NCBI GenBank assembly: GCA_037414955.1
Contig: JBBEWH010000011.1
Location: 1-64,000, forward strand
Source: Phytohabitans sp037414955
GTDB lineage: Bacteria > Actinomycetota > Actinomycetes > Mycobacteriales > Micromonosporaceae
Reading direction: 5' to 3'
Length of the DNA: 64,000 nucleotides
Part shown: positions 45,085-54,452 of the stretch, one piece after another
Numbering within the stretch: the first letter of the stretch is position 1
Layout: each line of letters begins with the position of its first letter
Notes under the pieces: generated by a model
The model's input: the letters and a program-made list of their open reading frames with translations, nothing else
Told to the model about the DNA's origin: nothing
The model's database searches: none
Translations under genes and position numbers: made by a program

Positions 45085-46901
45085 GCGTGGGCACCCCCCT
45101 GCGCCCCGCCCGGTCCGGTGAGCGCGGGTGTGGGCGGCGCTTGCCGGGCGCGCCACAGTTCCGCGTACCTGCCGCCGGCCGCGAGCAGCTCGGCGTGCCG
45201 TCCACACTCGACCAGCCGGCCCTCGTCGAGGACCGCGATCTGGTCGGCCTCGACGATGGTGGCCAGCCGATGGGCCACGACGAGCACGGTGCGGCCGGCC
45301 ACCAGGACGGAAAGCGCGTCCTGGATGTCGGCTTCGCACTCGGGATCGGCGAACGCGGTCGCCTCGTCCAGAACCAGGACCGGGGTATCGGCGAGCAGCG
45401 CCCGAGCGATCGACACCCGCTGTGCCTCGCCCATCGACAGGGTGGTGTCCACGCCGACGACGCTGTCGTATCCGCGGGGGGTTTGCTCGATCCGGTCGTG
45501 GATCCGCGCGGCCCGCGCGGCCGCGCGCACCGCGTCGAGGTCGGCGTCGGGGCGGGCGAGCCGGATGTTGTCGGCCAGGCTGGCCCGCAGCAACTGGACG
45601 TCCTGGAAGACGAAACCGACCAGACCGTAGAGCTGTTCACTGGTCAGGTCGCGCACATCGGTCCCGGCCAACCGGACGGCACCGCCGGTGACGTCGGCGA
45701 ACCGGGCGGTCAGGGTCGCCAGCGTGGACTTGCCCGCGCCGGACGGGCCCACCACCGCGGTGACCGTGCCGGGCCGAAGCGTCAGCGTGATGCCGTGCAA
45801 CACCTCGTGTTGCCCGTCGTAGCTGAACCGTACGGCCTGGAATTCCACCACGACGTCCTGGTGCGGCGGAGCCGGAGCGGGCGACGCGGGCTGTGGCAAC
45901 GTCGGGGTATCGAGCAGCCGCTCGATCCGGCCGGCCGCGGCGCGCCCGGCGGCGACGTCCTGCATGCCGTATCCGATGGTCAGGGCCGGGCCGCTGATGC
46001 CCAGCCCGACCACCACGAACGGCGCCAACCCGGCGAACGTGAGGGAGCCGGCCGACACCAGCGCGGCACCGCCGACGAGCATGACGAGCAGGACCACCGG
46101 CGGCGAGTACAGGATCTGGCTCGCGGCCATCCACGGCGTGACGCTGGCGGACCAGTTGGCGATGAACGCCGCGTACTGGTTCGCTCCGTCCTGGAACCGG
46201 CGGTGGGCCCGGCCACCGCCCCCGAACACCTTCACCACCGAGATGCCCTGCACGAACTCCACGACGCTGGCGTCGAGCCGCTGGGTGGCCGCGAGGTACT
46301 CGCCCATCCGGGCGGCCACGTCCCGCATCGCCCGGCGGTAGGCGACCGCGCCGAGGGCGAGCGGCACCAGGGTGACGACGGTCAGCAACCAGTCCACGGT
46401 GAGCAGGTAGCCGACGGAGACCACCGGCGTCACCACGGCCGTGACGAGATTCGGCAACGCGTGTGCCACCAGATGGTGCAGGGCACCCACGTCGTCGGCG
46501 ACCGCGCGCTTGACGATGCCGGAGTTTCGCTCGCCGAACCACATGAGCGGCAGCCGCCCGAGGTGCCGGGCCAGGTCCCGGCGCAGCCGCAGTTGCAGGG
46601 TCGTATCGGCGACATGGGTCAGGGTCAGGCCGGCCGCCGTCAGCCCCACCCGCAGCGCGAGCGCCGCCGCGGCCACGGCCACCAGCGCCCACGCCTCGGC
46701 GGCGGGCACCTCCGCGTCGTCGAAGACTCCCGCGGCGCCGAGCCGGGCGAGCTCGGCGACGGCGATGAGCGGTGTGACCGCCGCCAGCGCGGCACCCAGA
46801 TGACAGAGCACACCCGCGGCGAGCCGGCCACGCACACCATCCAGCGCGCCATGGAGAAAGGGCCGGTCCTTCGGCCTGCTGGACCGCCGGGCCCGCGACA
46901 T
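45081..46901 (-). CDS. ABC half-transporter A (membrane plus ATPase)
   Basis: Half-size ABC protein of 606 residues; membrane domain about 20-330 and ATPase about 350-585 with GPSGAGKST, VGFVFQDVQLLRASL and Walker B VLVLDEATAFAD. The signature reads LSMGEAQR instead of LSGGQ, as often seen in one half of asymmetric heterodimers. First gene of the minus-strand operon, with a Zur-type box 46 bases upstream in the region shared with the NRPS at 47037. Works with the half-transporter encoded next, whose start overlaps its stop. Confidence 0.88.
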   Translation of the reverse strand: MSRARRSSRPKDRPFLHGALDGVRGRLAAGVLCHLGAALAAVTPLIAVAELARLGAAGVFDDAEVPAAEAWALVAVAAAALALRVGLTAAGLTLTHVADTTLQLRLRRDLARHLGRLPLMWFGERNSGIVKRAVADDVGALHHLVAHALPNLVTAVVTPVVSVGYLLTVDWLLTVVTLVPLALGAVAYRRAMRDVAARMGEYLAATQRLDASVVEFVQGISVVKVFGGGGRAHRRFQDGANQYAAFIANWSASVTPWMAASQILYSPPVVLLVMLVGGAALVSAGSLTFAGLAPFVVVGLGISGPALTIGYGMQDVAAGRAAAGRIERLLDTPTLPQPASPAPAPPHQDVVVEFQAVRFSYDGQHEVLHGITLTLRPGTVTAVVGPSGAGKSTLATLTARFADVTGGAVRLAGTDVRDLTSEQLYGLVGFVFQDVQLLRASLADNIRLARPDADLDAVRAAARAARIHDRIEQTPRGYDSVVGVDTTLSMGEAQRVSIARALLADTPVLVLDEATAFADPECEADIQDALSVLVAGRTVLVVAHRLATIVEADQIAVLDEGRLVECGRHAELLAAGGRYAELWRARQAPPTPALTGPGGAQGGAHA

Positions 46902-46946
46902 TCCCGTTCCCCCGCCCTTCGGCTGCTACAGCAGGGACAGAATACT

Positions 46947-46964
46947 TGATACCGGTTTTCATCA
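46947..46964. promoter_or_regulatory. Fur/Zur-type operator between ABC pair and NRPS
   Basis: TGATACCGGTTTTCATCA, central ACCGGT with TGAT/ATCA ends, placed 46 bases before the minus-strand ABC gene and 73 bases before the plus-strand NRPS. A single repressor bound here could silence both. Confidence 0.65.
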
Positions 46965-46980
46965 CCAGTAGGCTCGACGG

Positions 46981-47003
46981 GGTGTCGCGGGAGACGCGAC
47001 ACC
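46981..47003 (+). promoter_or_regulatory. hairpin in the NRPS leader
   Basis: Perfect 9-base arms GGTGTCGCG and CGCGACACC around GGAGA, ending 33 bases before the GTG of the NRPS gene. It could be an mRNA stabiliser, a site for a second regulator, or an attenuator. No T-run follows, so a plain terminator is unlikely. Confidence 0.45.
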
Positions 47004-47036
47004 TTCTCCGCGCCGTCGCACCTATCCCGGGAGCCC

Positions 47037-50000
47037 GTGGTGGAAACGTCCAGCGGCAATCTTGACAATGTTGGCGGAAATTCCAGCAATGGCCGATCTG
47101 GCGATCGCGTGAGCGACGAACATGTGAGTGGCGTGATCCGCTCGTTCCTGGCCGACGTGATCGGCTTGGCCGAGAGTCAGTTCGACGCCGAGCGCCAGTT
47201 CGCCGAGCTTGGCCTGGACTCCTTCGGCGCCCAGCAACTTCGCCGGCTGCTGTTCCAGCACACCGGCGCCGAGCTTCCGCTGACCAGCTTCCTGGGCGCG
47301 CAGACACCCCGTAGCGTGATCGACGCACTTCACGTCCGGTCGCCATCGGAGCCTCCGGCACCGGCGCCTCCGTACGACGCGCCGTCCGCCGACCCGTCCC
47401 CACCGTCCGATCTGGAGGAGGCCCCGCTGACGGCGGTGCAGGCGGCGTACTGGGTGGGCCGACGGCCGGACTTCCCGCTCGGCAACGTCGCCACGTTCTG
47501 GTACCAGGAGTTCGACCGCGCCCCGGCGGACCGCGACGGGCGGGCTGCCGAGTCCGATGTGGATCTTCTGGAGGCGGCGTGGAACCGGCTGGTGGACCAC
47601 CACCCCATGCTGCGGGCCACCGTCGGGCGCGACGGACGGCAGCGGTGCGGGTCACCGGGCATGCGATACGTGATCGGGCGCACCGACCTGCGCGAGTTGG
47701 CGCCGCCCGCCGTCGAGCAGTGCCTCGCCCGGCTGCGCCACGAGCGCTCGCACCAGCTTCGTGACCCGCAGCGGTGGCCGCTGTTCGACCTGCACGCCAT
47801 TTACCTGCCGGACGGCACCACGCGCCTGCTGCTGGGCTTCGACATCCTGGTGCTCGACTTCGCGAGCTGGCGTCTGCTCATGGTCCAATGGGGACAAGTG
47901 ATGCGCGATCCGGGTATGTCGTTGCCCGCTCCGCCCACTCGGTTCCTCGACACCGTCCGCCACCGCCTGACCGACCCGGCCGAACTGGCCAGGCGGGAGC
48001 GCGCCCGGCAGTACTGGCTGCGCCGGCTCGACACCATCCCGCCGGGCCCTCAGTTGCCCCTCCGGCAGTCCATCGACCAGATCACCGCCCCCCGGTTCGC
48101 GCGGTGCGCCCGCACGCTGGCCGCGGCGGACTGGGCGCGGCTACGCGCCCGGTGCGCCGAGCACGGCGTGAGCCCGACGGCCGCGCTGTTGGCCGCCTTC
48201 GGGCTCACCCTGCACCGCTGGGGCGCCACCGACCGCTTCGCCCTCAACGCCACGTTGTTCGACCGGCCCGAGGACATCCCGGGCGTCGAGCAGGTGGTCG
48301 GCGATTTCACCACGACGACCCTGGTCGGCATGCCAGCCATCGAGATGCTGCGCTGGCCCGGTTTCGCCGAGTACGCCCGGCAGGTGAACCACGACTTCTG
48401 GGAGGCGATCGACCATCGCGCCTTCTCCGCCGTCGAGCTACTGCGAGAGCTGCCCGGCGGCCCGGCCGGCAGCGACGCGGTGACCCACCCGGTGGTGTTC
48501 ACCTCCGGGCTTGGCGTGGGCGATGAGTCCACCCCCGCGCGATGGCTCGGCACGGAGGTGTTCGGGCTGTCCCAGACCCCGCAGGTGCTGATGGACCACC
48601 TGGTCTGGCAGGAGGACGACGCACTACGGATCGTCTTCGACGCCGTCACCGACGCCTTCCCCGAAGGCTTCGTCGACGGCATCGCCGACGCCGAGCACCG
48701 GCTGCTGCGGCTGTTGAGCGCGGAAGCGGACGCGTGGACCGCGGCAGACCTCGGCTGGGCACCGGACTACTCCCGGCAGGAACCACTGCGGGCCAGCCCG
48801 TTCCCCGGTGCCGGACCCTTGCTGGACGACCCGCGGCGGGACGTGGCACGCCGCCGTCCGGACACGCCGGCACTGCTCACCCCCGGCACCGCTCTCACCC
48901 ATGGCGAGCTCGATCGGCGGGCCCAGGAGGTGGCCGCGTACCTCGCCGGACTGGGCGTGCGCACCAACGACCTCGTCCTGGTCGCCCTTCCCAAGGGTCC
49001 GGCGCAGATCATCGCCGTGCTCGGCACACAACTCGCCGGCGCCGGTTACGTGCCCGTCAATCCCGACTGGCCGGCCGCGCGGATCGCCGCCGTGTGCGAG
49101 CGGGCGGGCATCACCCGCGCCGTGCTGCTCGACGGGGCCGCCGTGGCGCTTCCCGGCGGGGTGCGCGCCGGCGTCGTCGATCGTGACGGCCGGCCGGTGC
49201 CGCCCCCGCAGACCCCACTGGCGGGTCCGGCGGGCTTGGCCGCACCCGACGACCTCGCGTACGTGATCTTCACGTCCGGCTCCACCGGAGTGCCGAAGGG
49301 CGTCGCCGTCGAACACCGCCAGGCCCGCACGACGATTGACGAGGTCACCGACCGGTTCGGCATCAACGCCGGCGACCGGCTGCTCGGCCTCTCCGCGCTG
49401 AGCTTCGACCTGTCCGTGTACGACATCTTCGGTCTGCTGGGCGCGGGCGGCGCGTTGGTGCTCCCGGATGAGTCCCGGCAGCGCGATCCGCAGCACTGGT
49501 GTGAGCTGATCGGCCGGTTCGACGTGACCGTGTGGAACACCGCGCCCGCCCTGCTGGAGATCCTGGTCGAGTACGCGGAGTCCGATCCTGGCGCCGCGCG
49601 GGAACTGTCCAGCCTCCGGCTCGTCATGCTCTCCGGCGACTGGATTCCGGTCACGCTGCCCGACCGGCTGCGCGGGCTCGTGCCGGGGGCGCGCGTCGCC
49701 AGCCTCGGCGGTGCGACGGAGGCGTCGATCTGGTCCATCACCTATCCCATCGACGTGGTGCGGCCTGAGTGGCCGAGCATCCCGTACGGTCGGCCGCTGC
49801 GCGCCCAGTTCTTCCACATCCTCGACGAGGCCGGCCGCCCGTGTCCGGTCGGTGAGGTCGGCGAGCTCTACATCGCCGGCGACGGGGTGGCACGTGGATA
49901 CCTCGGCGACCCGGTGCAGACCTGGGAACGGTTCGTGACCCACCCGATGCTGGGGCATCGGCTCTACCGCACCGGCGACCTGGGGCGCTGGCGGTACGAC

Positions 50001-52811
50001 GGCACGATCCAGTTCATGGGGCGGGCCGACCGTCAGGTCAAGGTCAACGGCCATCGGATCGAGCTCGGTGAGATCGAGACAGTGCTCGGTCGGCTGCCCG
50101 CCGTACGGCAGGCGGTTGCCTCCGCCCTGTCCGGACCGGATGGGCGGCCCCGGCTCGTGGCGTACGTCACCACCAGTGAGCCGGCCGACGAGCGAGTCCT
50201 GGCCAGCGCCCTGCGTGAGCGGCTGCCCGACTACATGGTGCCGAGCCGCCTCGTGCTGCTCGACGACATGCCGGTCACTGACAACGGCAAGGTGGACTAC
50301 CGGCGCCTGCCCAACCCCTTTCACCGCGAGCCGGCGGGCAGCGCCGTGCCCGCCCCCTCGGACGCCGGTCCGGCCGCGCCCGTGGGTACCGGCACCGCCG
50401 CGAGCATCCCGACGGCCGGCCGGCCGCCTGCGCTCCCCGCGTCGCGCTCGCCGCTCCCCGCAGAGCCCTCTCCGCTCGCCGAGGCCATCCGCGACATCCT
50501 GGGCGGCGAGGTCGACATGTCGGCCGGACTCGTCGCCGCCGGTGCGACCTCACTCGCTGTGGTGCGGCTGGCCAACGCCATCGAGGATGTGACCGGCGCG
50601 CGCCCGTCATTCCAGGATCTGGTCGCGTACCCGTCCGTGACCGCGCTGGTCGAGGCGTATCCGGTGGACCCGCCGGACCGGGCCGACGCGGGCACCGCGG
50701 GGTCCGCACCGGCTCGGGCGGGCGAGCTGCGCCTGGACCCGCCACGCGGCATGGATCTGGCGCTGCGGATGCGGCTGCCGTCCGATCGTCCGCTCGCCGA
50801 CGCGCTGGTCGACGCCGGCCAATGGTTGCACCATGTGCGAGGGCGCCTGGTCGGCTCGGGATACCACGTACACGAGCGGTTCGCGCCGGGGGACGGCGAC
50901 GTACTCGAGATCCGGCTGACCGGTGCGACCGACGTGACCCCCGCGACCGACGCGATCGTTCCGACCGCTGCGGTCGCCGAGGGCGGCGGAGTCCTCGCCG
51001 GGGATGTCAGGGCAGCGGCGAAGGAGCCGTTCCCGTTGACCGAGATGCAGCTCGCCTACCTTCTCGGCCGGGCCGACACCTGGCTGGGCAGCCAGGTCGC
51101 ACCGCACTACTACACCGAGGTCGACGTCCACGACCTCGATCGGGACCGGTTGGCCGAGGCGTTGCGACGCCTCGTCGAACGGCATCCGATGCTGCGGGCC
51201 GTCATCACGCCCGACACCCGCCAGGTCGTGACCGAAGCCCCGGCACAGATCCCGATGACCGTTGTCGACCTGCGGCGGGAACCTGCGGAGGTAAGGCAGG
51301 AGCGACTCCGGCGAATGCGGCACCAGCGCTCGCACGCCGTGGCGGACCCGACTCGGTGGCCGCTGTTCCAGATCGGCGTCTCACTGATCGACGACGACAT
51401 CGCACGCCTCCACTTCGGATTGGACCTGCTGTTCTGCGACGCGCAGAGCGCCGTGATCGTCGCCGAGGAGCTTTTCACCATCTACGCGCGGCCCGAGGCG
51501 CTGCCACCCGCTCCGGCGATGTCCTTCGTGGACTGGGTGGCGGAGGTCCAGGCCGCCGAGCGCGGCGAGCGCCGCCAGCGGGCACTGGAGTACTGGAGGG
51601 GCGCCGCGACGGACATGGCCGACGGACCGGCGCTCCCGCTGCGCACCCCGGCCGAGGCCCGGTACCTCCGACGCCGCGCGATCCTGCCCCGCCCGGACTG
51701 GCAGCAGCTCCGGCAGGTGGCACACGCCGCCGGCGTGACCCCGGCGGGCCTTCTGCTCACCGCCTTCTGCGACGTGCTTCGGATGGCCGGTGCCGGCGAC
51801 CGGTTCACCCTGGTACTCACCACCTTCGACCGGCCGGCCGCCCATCGGGGCGTCGTCGGCGACTACACCTCGACGGTCCTGCTCGACATCGACCAGCGCC
51901 ACCAACAATCCTTCGCGAACCGCGCCACCGCCCTCCAGCAACGCCTGTGGGCTGATCTGGAACACGCCACCGGCCCTCATGGCGTCCACGGGAACGAGGT
52001 CCTCCGCGAGCTGAGCGCGCGCCGTCGCCGGCAGGTGCTCCTGCCGGTGGTGTTCTCCAGCGGGCTGGGCAGCACGGTCACCGCGGACGGCCGAGGCGTC
52101 GACGCCTCCGAACTGCTGGCCGCGTTCGGCTCGACCGTCTATGCCATTAGCCAGACTCCTCGCGTGGCGCTGGACAACCAGATCTTCGAGCACGAGGAGG
52201 AGCTGAGAATCAATTGGGACGCGGTCGACGCGGCGTTCCCGCCGGGCTACCTGGACACGCTGCTCGACGCGTACCTTCTCGTGCTGCGGACCCTGTCCGA
52301 GCCCGCGCGGTGGCAGCAGGCGGACCCGGCCGGCCTGGCTGGCGTGCTCGCCGGCGCGCGGCAGACCCCCCAGGGCTGGAGCGCGTCCCCGCCAGCTCCG
52401 GCGTGGCCAGCCGTGCCGCCGCACCGCCGGCTCCCCGGCCGGGCGACCGCGACCGCGCGCAGGGTGGCGCAGGCGATCGCCACGGAGCTTGCCACCGATC
52501 CCGAGGCGCTGCCCCACGACAATTCGTTCTTCGACCTCGGGGCCACCTCGTTGACGCTCGTGCGGGTCCACCGCCGGCTTCGCGCCGAATTGGGCGACCG
52601 GCTAACGGTCCTCGACCTGTTCACGCACCCGTCGATCCGGGCGCTCGCGGCGTACGTGGACCAATCCGAGTCGTCTCCGCCAAGCCCGCCGGACGCGAGT
52701 GACCAGCCCGGGCGGGGCGTTCCCGCACCAGCCCCGCCCGAGTGGGATTCGGTCCTGATGGCCGCCCGCCAGCGGGGGCTGACCCGAAGGGAACGGCTGG
52801 CAGCGCGCTAG
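47037..52811 (+). CDS. NRPS: ArCP-Cy-A(Cys-like)-PCP-Cy-PCP
   Basis: Assembly-line enzyme of 1924 residues with the domain order of yersiniabactin HMWP2. Carrier domain about 25-100 (LGLDSFG, Ser62). First heterocyclization domain about 130-560 with D269-ILVLDFA-S277. Adenylation domain about 595-1095 (FTSGSTGVPKG; YRTGDLGRW; NGKVDYRRL). Its specificity positions, aligned by eye to GrsA, read D-L-Y-N-M-S-L-I-W, a cysteine-type code. PCP Ser1172. Second heterocyclization domain with D1463-LLFCDAQ-S1471. Final PCP near Ser1839. There is no methyltransferase or thioesterase, so the chain must pass to the PKS/NRPS at 26159. No enzyme that would load the first carrier lies in this window. Confidence 0.93.
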   Translation: MVETSSGNLDNVGGNSSNGRSGDRVSDEHVSGVIRSFLADVIGLAESQFDAERQFAELGLDSFGAQQLRRLLFQHTGAELPLTSFLGAQTPRSVIDALHVRSPSEPPAPAPPYDAPSADPSPPSDLEEAPLTAVQAAYWVGRRPDFPLGNVATFWYQEFDRAPADRDGRAAESDVDLLEAAWNRLVDHHPMLRATVGRDGRQRCGSPGMRYVIGRTDLRELAPPAVEQCLARLRHERSHQLRDPQRWPLFDLHAIYLPDGTTRLLLGFDILVLDFASWRLLMVQWGQVMRDPGMSLPAPPTRFLDTVRHRLTDPAELARRERARQYWLRRLDTIPPGPQLPLRQSIDQITAPRFARCARTLAAADWARLRARCAEHGVSPTAALLAAFGLTLHRWGATDRFALNATLFDRPEDIPGVEQVVGDFTTTTLVGMPAIEMLRWPGFAEYARQVNHDFWEAIDHRAFSAVELLRELPGGPAGSDAVTHPVVFTSGLGVGDESTPARWLGTEVFGLSQTPQVLMDHLVWQEDDALRIVFDAVTDAFPEGFVDGIADAEHRLLRLLSAEADAWTAADLGWAPDYSRQEPLRASPFPGAGPLLDDPRRDVARRRPDTPALLTPGTALTHGELDRRAQEVAAYLAGLGVRTNDLVLVALPKGPAQIIAVLGTQLAGAGYVPVNPDWPAARIAAVCERAGITRAVLLDGAAVALPGGVRAGVVDRDGRPVPPPQTPLAGPAGLAAPDDLAYVIFTSGSTGVPKGVAVEHRQARTTIDEVTDRFGINAGDRLLGLSALSFDLSVYDIFGLLGAGGALVLPDESRQRDPQHWCELIGRFDVTVWNTAPALLEILVEYAESDPGAARELSSLRLVMLSGDWIPVTLPDRLRGLVPGARVASLGGATEASIWSITYPIDVVRPEWPSIPYGRPLRAQFFHILDEAGRPCPVGEVGELYIAGDGVARGYLGDPVQTWERFVTHPMLGHRLYRTGDLGRWRYDGTIQFMGRADRQVKVNGHRIELGEIETVLGRLPAVRQAVASALSGPDGRPRLVAYVTTSEPADERVLASALRERLPDYMVPSRLVLLDDMPVTDNGKVDYRRLPNPFHREPAGSAVPAPSDAGPAAPVGTGTAASIPTAGRPPALPASRSPLPAEPSPLAEAIRDILGGEVDMSAGLVAAGATSLAVVRLANAIEDVTGARPSFQDLVAYPSVTALVEAYPVDPPDRADAGTAGSAPARAGELRLDPPRGMDLALRMRLPSDRPLADALVDAGQWLHHVRGRLVGSGYHVHERFAPGDGDVLEIRLTGATDVTPATDAIVPTAAVAEGGGVLAGDVRAAAKEPFPLTEMQLAYLLGRADTWLGSQVAPHYYTEVDVHDLDRDRLAEALRRLVERHPMLRAVITPDTRQVVTEAPAQIPMTVVDLRREPAEVRQERLRRMRHQRSHAVADPTRWPLFQIGVSLIDDDIARLHFGLDLLFCDAQSAVIVAEELFTIYARPEALPPAPAMSFVDWVAEVQAAERGERRQRALEYWRGAATDMADGPALPLRTPAEARYLRRRAILPRPDWQQLRQVAHAAGVTPAGLLLTAFCDVLRMAGAGDRFTLVLTTFDRPAAHRGVVGDYTSTVLLDIDQRHQQSFANRATALQQRLWADLEHATGPHGVHGNEVLRELSARRRRQVLLPVVFSSGLGSTVTADGRGVDASELLAAFGSTVYAISQTPRVALDNQIFEHEEELRINWDAVDAAFPPGYLDTLLDAYLLVLRTLSEPARWQQADPAGLAGVLAGARQTPQGWSASPPAPAWPAVPPHRRLPGRATATARRVAQAIATELATDPEALPHDNSFFDLGATSLTLVRVHRRLRAELGDRLTVLDLFTHPSIRALAAYVDQSESSPPSPPDASDQPGRGVPAPAPPEWDSVLMAARQRGLTRRERLAAR

Positions 52812-53568
52812 AGATACGCCGGCCACGGAGGCAGGCTATCCGGCTATACGGCACGAACATCATCTTCATGTGATCGGCCACGACGGCGACCGGACCGGCG
52901 AGTTCCGCGGACCCGACCCGGGTGCCCGGGCGGAGTGGTCGCCCGGAATGCAGATCAATCGATGTCTTGCGTGATCGGCGGGTTGTCGGTGTTGCCCGAG
53001 AAACGCTGCTCAGACACCTGATGGGCGCGGTTTTGACGACGCCGAGTGGTCCCTCCGGGGCATTGGTGCCGGGTATCCACGACGGTCCGCGTCGAACGCC
53101 GTGGCCGCGATGCGCGCATGCGATGGCATGCTGACTCCATGTAACGATAGCGTAACGAGCGCTGATCCGGACAAAGGGTTATAGAAAACGCTTTTCGCTT
53201 TCGTTTACCTATGGAGCCACCTCGCGTGAACGCATTGCCACCTGCGCATATGTGGCAGGAAGATCGTTTCGTGCTGTTGATTTTGATATTGGGGTGGGTC
53301 ATCGCGCGCGTTTCCCTGGGTGCTCGTCAGTGGTTACTATCGACAGCGGTTTGATCGATCGTTCAGTAGCGAAATCGATCTTTCTCAGCGGGGTGATGTC
53401 ATCTGATGAATCGGTTTCTCAGATAGGTGAGCTTCACGCAATATGCCGGGGTGCGTCGGGTGTACCCGGGAAAATCGCGCAGCGCAAACTTCGCGCGCGT
53501 GCGCCTATTCATTCCTAGGCTTCGCCATGGCGGAAATACGAAATCGGCAGCCGAGAGGAGGTGAAATC
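52812..53568. other. 757-base region without a confident gene
   Basis: GC content falls from about 53100 onward. A Fur/Zur-like palindrome GAAAACGCTTTTC lies at 53184-53196. Just after it an ATG at 53211 opens a 47-codon frame to 53354 whose middle (FVLLILILGWVIARV) would be a membrane helix, but it has no ribosome site and I do not call it a gene. An inverted repeat ATCTGA/TCAGAT with a 12-base spacer lies at about 53402-53425. Bases 53518-53568 are the conserved leader of the metallothionein-like gene. Confidence 0.5.
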
Positions 53569-53700
53569 ATGACTGATCCCAACCAATGCACAGGCTGTGG
53601 CGCCTGCGCGACCGACGGTTGCACGCACGGCAGTTGCAACCATCAGAGTGAAGCGCACACGCAGCAAGGTAACTGCACGTGTCCAGGCTGCTCCTCCTAG
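53569..53700 (+). CDS. metallothionein-like 43-residue peptide
   Basis: Tiny protein with eight Cys (7, 10, 13, 18, 23, 36, 38, 41) and three His (20, 25, 30) in 43 residues. The spacing CTGCGAC and the closing CTCPGC are typical of bacterial metallothioneins that hold zinc or copper in thiolate clusters. It has an excellent ribosome site (GAGAGGAGGTGAAATC) and a strong hairpin terminator after the stop. An upstream in-frame ATG at 53527 would add 14 residues but lacks a site. It is followed by a Zur gene, so zinc storage or buffering under Zur control is the likely role. It could alternatively be a modified-peptide precursor. Confidence 0.75.
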   Translation: MTDPNQCTGCGACATDGCTHGSCNHQSEAHTQQGNCTCPGCSS

Positions 53701-53720
53701 TAATGCGCAGCCGCCTGGGT

Positions 53721-53753
53721 GCCTCCTGGCCGGTCGTCACCCGGCCAGGAGGC
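53721..53753 (+). terminator. hairpin terminator after the metallothionein-like gene
   Basis: Perfect 13-base arms GCCTCCTGGCCGG and CCGGCCAGGAGGC with a 7-base loop, 20 bases after the stop. It would let the short gene be made in excess over the zur gene downstream. Confidence 0.75.
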
Positions 53754-53865
53754 TCGCCCTCTCGTCACCGACGAACGGTTGTGGACCGCAGATGCCCCAG
53801 CGCCGTTCGTCAGGGTCGTATCATGACCGATGCGGGAGTCCGCATGTTTCCGGGAGGACGGTCAA

Positions 53866-54252
53866 ATGGTACAGGTGCGCAGCACGCAACAGCGTTCCGC
53901 GGTTCGTGAGCTGTTGGACCGGACCGAGGGCTTCCACACCGCACAGGAGCTACACGCCATGCTGCGCGAGACCGGCGTCAAAGTGGGGCTGACCACGGTC
54001 TACCGCACCTTGCAGAACTTCGTGGAGTCCGGCGAGGTGGACGTCATGCGCCCACCCGCCGGTGACTACCTTTATCGTCGGTGCCGCCAGGGGCACCATC
54101 ACCACCTGGTATGCCGGTCCTGTGGACGTACGGTTGAGGTGGCCGGCCCCGCGGCCGAACGATGGGCCGAGCGGGTGGCCGTCGAGCATGGGTTCACCGA
54201 AGTGAGCCACACGTTCGAGATTTTCGGCACCTGCGCCGACTGCCAGGAATGA
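53866..54252 (+). CDS. zur: zinc uptake regulator Zur
   Basis: Repressor of 128 residues, the normal length for the family and the most canonical of the four here. Winged helix about 1-75 (VGLTTVYRTLQNFVESGEVDVM). Metal and dimer domain: GHHHHLVCRSCGRTVEVAGP, then EVSHTFEIFGTCADCQE. The four-His run, the two CxxC pairs and VEVAGP are what I know from actinobacterial Zur (FurB). The ATG at 53866 follows GGGAGGAC by six bases. It lies downstream of the metallothionein-like gene, separated by a terminator. With zinc bound it should repress the uptake and metallophore genes through the palindromes in this window (inference). Confidence 0.88.
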   Translation: MVQVRSTQQRSAVRELLDRTEGFHTAQELHAMLRETGVKVGLTTVYRTLQNFVESGEVDVMRPPAGDYLYRRCRQGHHHHLVCRSCGRTVEVAGPAAERWAERVAVEHGFTEVSHTFEIFGTCADCQE

Positions 54253-54390
54253 AACTCACTGTGGTGATCAGGGCGCGCCCCGCGGGTGAGATATCACCGG
54301 CGTGGTGAACCGCACCGCAGTGCTTGTGCCGCAGTGCTGTTGTCCGAGGGCTGCTGAACCGTCGCCGGGTGGTTAGACTTGCGATCCTAA

Positions 54391-54408
54391 CAGATAATGG
54401 TTGTCGAT
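54391..54408. promoter_or_regulatory. Fur/Zur-type operator upstream of Zur paralogue 3
   Basis: CAGATAATGGTTGTCGAT, 45 bases before the ATG at 54453, with the shared GATAATGGTT core. The corresponding site before the paralogue at 19215 is partly decayed. Confidence 0.5.
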
Positions 54409-54452
54409 ACCGATACTTGGCCGTTTCTGATGGGATCTGGGATGGGTGCGAC

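Noticed and set aside
44937..46949. 670-codon plus-strand frame across the ABC pair
   Set aside because: Antisense shadow of two clear half-transporters; no domain and extreme Gly/Arg/His content.
20888..52811. Iron siderophore locus under Fur or DmdR control
   Set aside because: Not excluded, but the regulators are Zur-like (HHHHLVC, VEVRGP), the linked ABC system is of the zinc type and a metallothionein-like gene is present. I therefore favour zinc.
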